Assembly (NCBI GenBank): GCA_012735285.1 | Contig: JAAYHT010000303.1 | Coordinates: 1-5,948 of the forward strand | Source: Clostridiales bacterium | GTDB lineage: Bacteria > Bacillota > Clostridia > Peptostreptococcales > Anaerovoracaceae | DNA length: 5,948 nt | Reading direction: 5' to 3' | Shown: positions 1 through 4,647 of the stretch, one piece after another | How positions within the stretch are numbered: the first letter of the stretch is position 1 | Layout of the letters: the number at the start of each line of letters is the position of its first letter | The notes under the pieces: generated by a model | The model's input: only the letters and a program-made list of their open reading frames with translations | Databases searched by the model: none | What the model was told of the DNA's origin: nothing | Made by a program: the position numbers and the translations under genes

Positions 1-89
1 CAAGGTATAACAATATTGCAAGGAAAGTATTAAACTTTAAAACACCAAATGAGGTTGTTGAAGAATATTTCTCTAAAAACGCAGCTTAG
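1..89 (+). CDS. C-terminal end of a transposase, probably IS30 family (5' end outside window)
   Basis: Reading from base 3 gives 28 residues ending at a TAG at 87-89. The tail contains the run ARKVLNFKTPNEVVEEYF. This matches the usual C-terminus of IS30-family DDE transposases, where an (R/A)RKxLxxKTPxEVF block closes the protein just after the catalytic core. Known for the family: the enzyme cuts and joins the ends of its own insertion sequence. The catalytic residues lie upstream of the window, so whether the gene is intact cannot be judged. The stop comes soon after the KTP-x-EV block, so the C-terminus looks natural and not truncated. An integrase-core transposase of another family is the main alternative, since only about 28 residues are visible. 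Confidence 0.68.
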   Translation, partial: RYNNIARKVLNFKTPNEVVEEYFSKNAA

Positions 90-129
90 GATGTTATTGT
101 TAATGACAGTTTAATTAAGAAAAACACCC

Positions 130-152
130 AAACATTTTTAAAGAATGTTTTT
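130..152 (+). terminator. Weak AT-rich hairpin with T run after the transposase
   Basis: AAACATT (130-136) pairs perfectly with AATGTTT (144-150) across a seven-base loop, and two weaker inner pairs are possible. The right arm runs into a TTTTT tract at 148-152. The position about 40 bp after the transposase stop suits a factor-independent terminator. The stem contains very few G-C pairs and would be weak, so the call is tentative. Confidence 0.28.
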
Positions 153-190
153 CAGAGGTCTTTGTCACAAATGATTGACTACTCTAGAAT
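152..190 (+). repeat. Candidate right terminal inverted repeat of the IS30-like element
   Basis: About 65 bp past the transposase stop the sequence reads CAGAGGTCTTTGTCAC followed by AAATGATTGACTACTC. It resembles, in order and orientation, the right ends of many IS30-family elements, which carry an AGGTGTTGCACTT-like block followed by TTGACAA-like bases. The left end is outside the window, so the inverted partner cannot be seen and the exact boundary is a guess. No duplicated target sequence can be checked here. Confidence 0.25.
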
Positions 191-217
191 TTAAAAAATA
201 TTGGGTATATATTCTCT

Positions 218-246
218 TTGCAGAGAAGGTATTTAAGTGTTAAAAT
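218..246 (+). promoter_or_regulatory. Possible promoter of the MBL-fold gene
   Basis: TTGCAG (218-223) and TAAAAT (241-246) are separated by 17 bp and could serve as -35 and -10 boxes. The -35 matches the consensus at only three positions. A perfect 6-bp inverted repeat, TTCTCT-TTGC-AGAGAA (212-227), overlaps the -35 and could be an operator or a chance palindrome. The implied start near 253 gives a leader of about 30 nt. Confidence 0.3.
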
Positions 247-270
247 ATAAACTTGTGATTACAAAGGATA

Positions 271-278
271 GAAGGAGA
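271..278 (+). promoter_or_regulatory. Ribosome binding site fixing the GTG start of the MBL gene
   Basis: GAAGGAGA ends five bases before the GTG at 284-286, with the AGGAG core six bases away. No ATG sits at a comparable distance: the next in-frame ATG is codon 12, inside the first conserved strand of the fold. This supports GTG as the true start. Confidence 0.75.
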
Positions 279-283
279 TAGAA

Positions 284-1027
284 GTGCTAGTAAGACATTT
301 AGCTAATGCAGGAGTAATGATTGAGGGAAGTAAAAAGATAATAATTGATGGACTCTGTGATGAGACTGGGCTTTATCCAAAGACAGATGAAGAGGATAAA
401 AACAAGATTATTTCAGCCATAGAACCCTTTAACGATATAGCTTTAATGATATTTACCCATGAGCATCCTGACCATTTTGAAGAGGAAGCAGTAAGCGAGT
501 TTCTTAGGAGGAATAAGGATGCTTATGCACTGATGAATGTGGAAGCCTATTTAAGGATAGATGCTGATAGAAAGACAAAGCGGAGGATAATAGTGCCTGA
601 GATTGAAACATTAAAGAGCTTAAGGTTTGATTTTCTGGGAAGCTCAATAGAGGTGTTTTCTCTTGTCCATGATGGTGGAAAAGAATTCAGCGATGTGGTG
701 AACTTTGCCTTTATTATTGAAATGGACGGAAAAAGGATTCTACATACAGGGGATGCAGCCTTCAATGAAAGCAATTACTCCAGTTTAGACAGCAAGGGGA
801 ATATAGATTTGATGATTGCACCTTTCCCTAATGTAGGGGTGCCTACTGCAAGAAAGAATGTTAAAAACTATATAGATCCCGCACAGATTATGGCGGTACA
901 TTTTCCCATACCTGAATATGATATATATGGTTGGGCAAAGTCAACAAAAGAAAACTACCAGAAGTCTCCCCAACTCCTAAATGGGGTTGTATTTGCCGAT
1001 AATATTGGGGAGGAAATCATTCTATAG
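284..1027 (+). CDS. MBL-fold metallohydrolase, UlaG/COG2220-like
   Basis: A 247-residue metallo-beta-lactamase-fold protein starting at GTG. The zinc motif T-H-E-H-P-D-H lies at residues 58-64 (H59, H61, D63, H64). Further likely metal ligands are H129 in LVHDGG, D157 in LHTGD (H154-D157) and H206 in AVHFP. The N-terminus (RHLANAGVMIEG) and the single-domain length fit the L-ascorbate-6-phosphate lactonase-like / COG2220 branch. Members hydrolyse varied substrates, often phosphorylated or cyclic esters, and the sequence gives no specific substrate. It has no signal peptide and is probably cytoplasmic. Its 3' end overlaps the convergent mobA by 11 bp. No neighbour suggests a pathway, and there are no ascorbate-utilisation genes alongside, so a UlaG function should not be assumed. 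The fold assignment is secure and the substrate is unknown. Confidence 0.9.
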   Translation: MLVRHLANAGVMIEGSKKIIIDGLCDETGLYPKTDEEDKNKIISAIEPFNDIALMIFTHEHPDHFEEEAVSEFLRRNKDAYALMNVEAYLRIDADRKTKRRIIVPEIETLKSLRFDFLGSSIEVFSLVHDGGKEFSDVVNFAFIIEMDGKRILHTGDAAFNESNYSSLDSKGNIDLMIAPFPNVGVPTARKNVKNYIDPAQIMAVHFPIPEYDIYGWAKSTKENYQKSPQLLNGVVFADNIGEEIIL

Positions 1028-1616
1028 AGTTCTGCCATTTTTCTAAATCGCTCCGTGTATTGAGGTTTTTGAATATGCTCAAATCAGGGCTGAACCTTCT
1101 GGCTTCCGACTCAGAGATATAGTGGGTGGGAAGCCATTTTAGGAGTGTTTGAAAGCGCTGGATTTTAAGGGAAAATAGCTGCTCAACTTCCTCCATGGCC
1201 TTAACAGAATAAAAGGAGTTAAAGAGTTCAACCTTGTTGTCGTCATGCCTCAATACAAAGGCTTTTTTATCAGTGTTATTTTTGACCAGGTCTTTCATGT
1301 ATCTTATGAATTCTAAACTTATATTAGGCATGTCACAGGCTATAAGGTAAATAAATTTGCTTTTGGAATAAGAAAGACCTGTATATAGGCCTGCCAGGGG
1401 CCCATATCCCTTTATCTTGTCTTCCACAACAAATAGCCCTCTGTTCTCATAGAGATGGGGTTTGTTAGAAACCACAATAATCTGTGAAAAATCATTGCTG
1501 AGCTTGTCTGCAATGTATTGGGCAATTATTTTGTCACCTATTTTAAGCTGCTGTTTGTCAAAGCCCATCCGGCTGCTTTTACCTCCAGCCAGTATAACAG
1601 CTGTATCCGTCAACAT
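1017..1616 (-). CDS. mobA: Molybdenum cofactor guanylyltransferase MobA
   Basis: A 199-residue nucleotidyltransferase of about the usual MobA length (E. coli 194). The N-terminal signature LAGGKSSRMGFDK (residues 9-21) is the GTP-binding loop typical of MobA. GPLAG lies at 72-76 and CDMP at 94-97, where D95 is the expected metal-binding aspartate. Known role: it transfers GMP from GTP to Mo-molybdopterin, giving the guanine dinucleotide cofactor used by DMSO-reductase-family enzymes such as formate dehydrogenase, in the cytoplasm. The ATG at 1616-1614 is preceded by GAGGAG five bases upstream. No other molybdenum-cofactor or molybdoenzyme gene is in the window, so its clients must be elsewhere. 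A CTP-using relative such as MocA is less likely, given how well the MobA loop matches. Confidence 0.9.
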   Translation of the reverse strand: MLTDTAVILAGGKSSRMGFDKQQLKIGDKIIAQYIADKLSNDFSQIIVVSNKPHLYENRGLFVVEDKIKGYGPLAGLYTGLSYSKSKFIYLIACDMPNISLEFIRYMKDLVKNNTDKKAFVLRHDDNKVELFNSFYSVKAMEEVEQLFSLKIQRFQTLLKWLPTHYISESEARRFSPDLSIFKNLNTRSDLEKWQNSIE

Positions 1617-1648
1617 CTTTGCTCCTCGTATTCAAATAGTTTAACAGT

Positions 1649-1657
1649 ATTCTACCA
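1649..1657 (-). promoter_or_regulatory. Extended -10 element upstream of mobA
   Basis: On the minus strand the sequence reads TGGTAGAAT, an extended -10 (TGn followed by TAGAAT, five of six matches to TATAAT). No convincing -35 lies 16-18 bp upstream, which is tolerated by extended -10 promoters. The implied start near 1642 leaves a leader of about 26 nt that includes the GAGGAG site. Confidence 0.4.
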
Positions 1658-1714
1658 CAACGAATTGAAATGTTGTATAAATAATATTTATCAATGGGGA
1701 ATATGGTAATATAT

Positions 1715-1720
1715 TATAAT
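1715..1720 (+). promoter_or_regulatory. Possible -10 box of the uvrC promoter
   Basis: A perfect TATAAT sits 25 bp before the uvrC ATG, in the 128-bp gap divergent from mobA. No good -35 hexamer is present at the right spacing, and the surroundings are very AT-rich, so a chance match is possible. The ribosome binding site is the modest AAAGGG at 1731-1736. Confidence 0.35.
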
Positions 1721-1744
1721 AAAACTTATTAAAGGGAAAAAGCC

Positions 1745-3259
1745 ATGTTTGATATAAAGGAGAACTTAAAGAATTTACCTGATAAACCTGGAGTTTATAT
1801 CCACAAGGATAAAGACGGTAATGTCATATATGTTGGTAAAGCCGTATCTTTAAAAAGACGTGTAAGGCAGTACTTTCAGTCTTCAGCCAATATGGACAGA
1901 AAAGTAAGGGCCATGGTTTCCCATATTAAAGAATTTGAGTACATCATTACGGAAACCGAGATGGAAGCCCTCCTGCTTGAAGAAAGACTGATAAAAAAGT
2001 ATATGCCTAAATACAACGTCTTATTAAGAGACGATAAGACCTTCCCCTATATCAAAGTTACTTTAAATGAGGAGTGGCCAAGGCTAGTAAAGACTAGAAG
2101 GTATAAGAATGACGGCTCCATGTATTTTGGCCCCTATACCGATGCTTCAGCTGTCAATGAGATTATTGATCTGCTTTCAAGGATCTATAAACTCAAGCGT
2201 TGCAGTGCGCAAAACTTTGCTGAGGATTGGAGGCCCTGCTTGAATTACCATATCAATGAATGCAGGGGTATATGCTCAGGGGAAGTTGATAAAACTAGCT
2301 ATATGAATGCTATTAACCAAGTGATAGATTTCTTAAATGGAAACACAAAAGAAGTGTTAAAACACTTAGAAGAGCGCATGAAAGAGGAAGCAGACAATAT
2401 GAATTTTGAGCAGGCTGCTGAATACCGTGACTTGATCGCAGCAGTAAAAGCTATCCCTGACCAGGAGCGCCTAGACACGTTTATATCCAAAGTAAAGAGA
2501 AATAAAGTAAGGGTTGTAAGGAGAAGGGCGGAGGAGATTAAGCAAAGGGAGCTTGAAAAGAAGCAAAAATTACAGCAGGCCTGGGAATGGGTAGGGCTTA
2601 AGGATGTAAGTAGGATAGAAGCGTATGATGTGTCCCATATAGCGGGCACTGATTCTGTTGGTGCCATGGTTGTCTATGAGAATTATAAGCCGATACGTAA
2701 GGATTATAGGAGATTTAGAATCAAAAATACTAAAGGGGACAGCGATATAGACAGCTTGAAAGAGGTGGTGGAACGCAGAATGAAGAGGGCAATCGAAGAT
2801 AGCCCCGGTTTTAATGTTCTGCCTGATTTATTGCTGATTGACGGAGGAGAAAATCAGGTAAATGCAATAAATCAGGTATTGGCAGAGCTAAAAATTGATA
2901 TACCAGTTGCGGGCATGGTAAAAGACGATAGACATAGGACGAGGGGGATTATAGTAAGGGGCAGGGAATTCCCGCTGAGTGAAAATAGAACACTGCTACA
3001 ATACATTGCAAGGGTACAGAATGAAGTTCATCGTTTTGCAATAGATTACCACCGGGGCCTACGTTCAAAGAAGCTAAAGACTTCAGTCTTGGATGAAATT
3101 CCCGGCATAGGTGAAAAGCGTAAAATAGCGCTCCTTTCAGTGCTAGGAAGTATAGACGCTATAGCAAATGCTGATGTGGAAGTTCTTCAGAATATACCCG
3201 GGATGAACCGTACGATTGCAGAAAGGGTAAAGGAGTATTTGAAAAATAAAAAAAATTAA
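1745..3259 (+). CDS. uvrC: UvrABC excinuclease subunit C, short form lacking an internal segment
   Basis: UvrC is recruited to UvrB at DNA lesions and makes both incisions in nucleotide excision repair. Visible domains: an N-terminal GIY-YIG nuclease (residues 1-95) with G16-V-Y18, Y29-V-G31, R39 and E79; four cysteines C153, C165, C173 and C177, with the same 12/8/4 spacing as the [4Fe-4S] ligands reported for E. coli UvrC; a UVR motif around 203-237 (NFEQAAEYRDLI) that binds UvrB; an RNase H-like nuclease with D295 (EAYDVSH), D334, D366 (LIDGG) and H429 (EVHRFA); and two helix-hairpin-helix motifs at about 448-500 (IPGIGEKRK, IPGMNRT). The oddity is size. The protein has 504 residues against roughly 600-620 usual, because only about 50 residues separate the UVR motif from the D295 segment where about 150 are normal. 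The reading frame is uninterrupted. The start matches other UvrC N-termini (MFDIKENLKNLP). Its stop overlaps the convergent membrane protein gene by 4 bp. Confidence 0.93.
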   Translation: MFDIKENLKNLPDKPGVYIHKDKDGNVIYVGKAVSLKRRVRQYFQSSANMDRKVRAMVSHIKEFEYIITETEMEALLLEERLIKKYMPKYNVLLRDDKTFPYIKVTLNEEWPRLVKTRRYKNDGSMYFGPYTDASAVNEIIDLLSRIYKLKRCSAQNFAEDWRPCLNYHINECRGICSGEVDKTSYMNAINQVIDFLNGNTKEVLKHLEERMKEEADNMNFEQAAEYRDLIAAVKAIPDQERLDTFISKVKRNKVRVVRRRAEEIKQRELEKKQKLQQAWEWVGLKDVSRIEAYDVSHIAGTDSVGAMVVYENYKPIRKDYRRFRIKNTKGDSDIDSLKEVVERRMKRAIEDSPGFNVLPDLLLIDGGENQVNAINQVLAELKIDIPVAGMVKDDRHRTRGIIVRGREFPLSENRTLLQYIARVQNEVHRFAIDYHRGLRSKKLKTSVLDEIPGIGEKRKIALLSVLGSIDAIANADVEVLQNIPGMNRTIAERVKEYLKNKKN

Positions 3260-3864
3260 TCCAATAATTGGGAATACTTTTCAACTCTATCTCTGAGGTA
3301 TTGTACTGCGGGACCTGTAAATAAAGCTGCAAATATAGTGCCCCAACCGAATACTCCTCCAAGGAGTGTGCCTGTGATCACCAAAACAATGTCATATACA
3401 ACCTTGCACCATCTGTATTGGAATTTTGCTTTTACAGAAACCATAACAGGGGTCATATCGGATGCCGATATACCAGTATTCATGGCTAGATATAAAGCTA
3501 TTCCAAAGGATAGGGAGAAAAAGGCGATCAAGTAAAAAATTAATCTTATAGCTATAGCGGATTCAGCTGTCACAATTGGAGAAAATATCGTCATGAATAG
3601 ATCTATTGAAGGTCCTACTATAAATAGGGATGCAAAGGTGGCAATCCCTATAAATTTTCTGTCGATAATAAATGCTAGTAGGATAATTACAAAGTGAAAT
3701 ATTAAGCTTGCAATTCCTACTCTCACTTTTAAAGTAAATGAGAGCCCGGCGGTAAATAAGGTGACGGGATCAGAACCGAAACCGCTTAATAAATATAATG
3801 CTATAGCCAAACCGCAAAATAGAAACCCTATTACAGTAAAAACAATTCTAATAATTCTATCCAT
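3256..3864 (-). CDS. YczE/YyaS/YitT-like integral membrane protein (DUF6198 type)
   Basis: A 202-residue hydrophobic protein with about six predicted membrane helices (near residues 8-27, 48-67, 72-92, 104-127, 153-170 and 172-190). The GFGSDPVTLF stretch (28-37) and the late GWGTIFAALFTGP stretch (173-185) are characteristic of the YczE-type family, annotated in many Firmicutes as a membrane protein of unknown function. The two halves look like repeats: LYLLSGFGSDP corresponds to LYLAMNTGISASD, and IGIATFASLFIVGP to GWGTIFAALFTGP. The ATG at 3864 is the first possible start after an in-frame upstream stop, although no good ribosome binding site precedes it. Its last stop codon shares a TTAA with that of uvrC. 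A transporter-like role is plausible from topology but unproven. Confidence 0.8.
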   Translation of the reverse strand: MDRIIRIVFTVIGFLFCGLAIALYLLSGFGSDPVTLFTAGLSFTLKVRVGIASLIFHFVIILLAFIIDRKFIGIATFASLFIVGPSIDLFMTIFSPIVTAESAIAIRLIFYLIAFFSLSFGIALYLAMNTGISASDMTPVMVSVKAKFQYRWCKVVYDIVLVITGTLLGGVFGWGTIFAALFTGPAVQYLRDRVEKYSQLLD

Positions 3865-3888
3865 ATTACTACCACTAGTCCTGGCAAC

Positions 3889-3897
3889 ATTCTAACA
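3889..3897 (-). promoter_or_regulatory. Extended -10 element upstream of the YczE-like gene
   Basis: The minus strand reads TGTTAGAAT, again a TGn plus TAGAAT extended -10, like the one before mobA. No clear -35 is seen. Transcription would start near 3882, giving a leader of only about 18 nt, consistent with the absence of a strong ribosome binding site. Confidence 0.38.
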
Positions 3898-3936
3898 CAT
3901 ATTTTATTAAAAGCTATAAACTATTGAATATTTCGA

Positions 3937-3965
3937 TTGTTAAAAACAAAATATAGTGGTATAGT
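3937..3965 (+). promoter_or_regulatory. Probable sigma-A-type promoter of the DUF1292 gene
   Basis: TTGTTA (3937-3942, four of six consensus bases) and TATAGT (3960-3965, five of six) are separated by exactly 17 bp. The predicted start near 3972 gives a leader of about 56 nt ending in AGGAGG (4014-4019), eight bases before the ATG. Confidence 0.5.
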
Positions 3966-3969
3966 ATCT

Positions 3970-3991
3970 AGAGGATATAAAATCCTTTTTT
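3970..3991 (+). other. Short hairpin followed by T6 in the DUF1292 leader
   Basis: AGGAT (3972-3976) pairs with ATCCT (3982-3986) across ATAAA. One G-T and one A-T pair could extend the stem to seven, and a run of six T follows (3986-3991). It lies between the predicted promoter and the ribosome binding site, in the place of a leader attenuator or a 5' stabilising hairpin. The stem is short, so the role is uncertain. Confidence 0.25.
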
Positions 3992-4027
3992 AACCAAACT
4001 TTTTATGATTAATAGGAGGATAACACA

Positions 4028-4321
4028 ATGTCAGAAAAAGAAAGAAAAGTGACTGATGATCACGATGAATCAGTTGAAGATATCGATGTAATAACTCTGG
4101 AATTTGATGATGGCGAAGAGATTGAATGCGAAATTATGGGAGTTTTCGATGTAGACGGTAAGGAATATATAGCGCTTATACCTAACGATGATACTGATGA
4201 TGTGTACATTTACGGTTACAAAGAAGTTGGAGAAGATGAATTCGAACTAATAGATATAGAGGACGACGAAGAGTTCAAGAGAGCTGCAGAAGAGTTCGAA
4301 AGAATTACAACCGAAGATTAA
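4028..4321 (+). CDS. DUF1292 family acidic protein
   Basis: A 97-residue soluble protein with 39 Asp/Glu against 8 Lys/Arg. Residues 20-92 follow the DUF1292 pattern: a hydrophobic strand then DDGEE (ITLEFDDGEE), a GVFDVDGKEYIALIP segment at about 38-52, a VYIYGYKE strand at 59-66 and the closing ELIDIEDDEEF (73-83) with a helical tail. The family is widespread in Firmicutes (YrzB-like) and has no established biochemical role; it is often found near yrrK/ruvX and alaS, which are absent here. The first 19 residues are a polar, probably disordered extension. The start is well supported by AGGAGG at 4014-4019. It appears to be a single-gene unit ending at the hairpin at 4336-4357. Confidence 0.9.
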   Translation: MSEKERKVTDDHDESVEDIDVITLEFDDGEEIECEIMGVFDVDGKEYIALIPNDDTDDVYIYGYKEVGEDEFELIDIEDDEEFKRAAEEFERITTED

Positions 4322-4335
4322 TTCCAAGCATAAAC

Positions 4336-4357
4336 AGACCCGCTACAAAGCGGGTCT
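4336..4357. terminator. GC-rich hairpin between convergent genes, probably a bidirectional terminator
   Basis: AGACCCGCT (4336-4344) and AGCGGGTCT (4349-4357) form a perfect 9-bp stem with loop ACAA. It is the most stable hairpin I see in non-coding DNA here, and starts 15 bp after the DUF1292 stop and 18 bp past the stop of the small minus-strand gene. Neither side has a strong T tract: the plus side continues AAACTATG, and the minus side GTTTATGC. It may terminate both transcripts inefficiently or protect their 3' ends. Confidence 0.6.
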
Positions 4358-4374
4358 AAACTATGTATATACAA

Positions 4375-4542
4375 TCAAGGACGGATAGCATTTTTTACAA
4401 ACAATATGCAAATTACAGCAGCAATCAGGGTATATAGGGTTTGACTTTTGGTAAATCCTGTTTTGATCATAGAGAATATAGATATAACAGTGATTATAAA
4501 GAAAAATAATGCGATTAGCAGGTATTTATTTTTTGTGGACAT
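4375..4542 (-). CDS. Small two-helix membrane protein, 55 residues, unknown function
   Basis: An ATG at 4542-4540 opens a 55-codon frame closed by TGA at 4377-4375. It is preceded by a perfect AGGAGG (plus-strand positions 4558-4553), ten bases upstream. The protein begins MSTKNKY and has two hydrophobic stretches, at about residues 8-25 (LLIALFFIITVISIFSM) and 36-49 (LYTLIAAVICILFV). The loop between them (about 26-35) carries Lys27 and Lys32. The tail is KNAIRP. The start site, composition and placement between a terminator hairpin and a divergent promoter region all support a real gene. I do not recognise the family. It could be a small structural or regulatory membrane peptide. Nothing in the sequence suggests a toxin specifically, and there is no adjacent antitoxin-like gene. 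It may be missed by annotation that uses a 60-residue cut-off. Confidence 0.7.
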   Translation of the reverse strand: MSTKNKYLLIALFFFIITVISIFSMIKTGFTKSQTLYTLIAAVICILFVKNAIRP

Positions 4543-4600
4543 AATCGTTATTCCTCCTTGCTTGGCGTCTTATATACAGCCATGATATCACAAAAATTAA

Positions 4601-4629
4601 TTGAAGGAAATGCTTAATTAGTATATAAT
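4601..4629 (+). promoter_or_regulatory. Promoter of the FAD-dependent dehydrogenase gene
   Basis: TTGAAG (4601-4606) and a perfect TATAAT (4624-4629) are separated by 17 bp. Transcription would start near 4636, so the leader is only about 12 nt and the GGGAGG ribosome binding site (4635-4640) lies at the very 5' end of the message. The motif is the best promoter match in the window. Confidence 0.55.
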
Positions 4630-4647
4630 GTGCCGGGAGGTAAGTTA

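Noticed and set aside
90..283. Riboswitch or structured RNA upstream of the MBL gene
   Set aside because: Only short AT-rich hairpins are present, and no conserved riboswitch core or long paired region could be recognised.
1462..1709. Two plus-strand open frames across the mobA start and the mobA-uvrC gap
   Set aside because: They are antisense to the conserved GTP-binding loop of mobA and run into promoter sequence without their own ribosome binding sites.
2435..2600. uvrC as a frameshifted pseudogene
   Set aside because: The frame is continuous, and all catalytic residues downstream of the missing segment are in frame with the upstream domains. A degraded gene would be expected to show stops or lost motifs.
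2299..2667. Minus-strand open frame of 122 codons inside uvrC
   Set aside because: It is antisense to the conserved UVR and nuclease region, is serine/leucine-rich low-information sequence and has no family resemblance.
3159..3535. Short open frames over the 3' ends of uvrC and the YczE-like gene
   Set aside because: Both are shadows of the real genes in other frames and show no protein-like motifs.
4375..4542. Type I toxin of a toxin-antitoxin pair
   Set aside because: The small size and hydrophobicity would fit, but there are two helices, an ordinary strong ribosome binding site and no visible antisense RNA gene or repeat, so there is no specific support.
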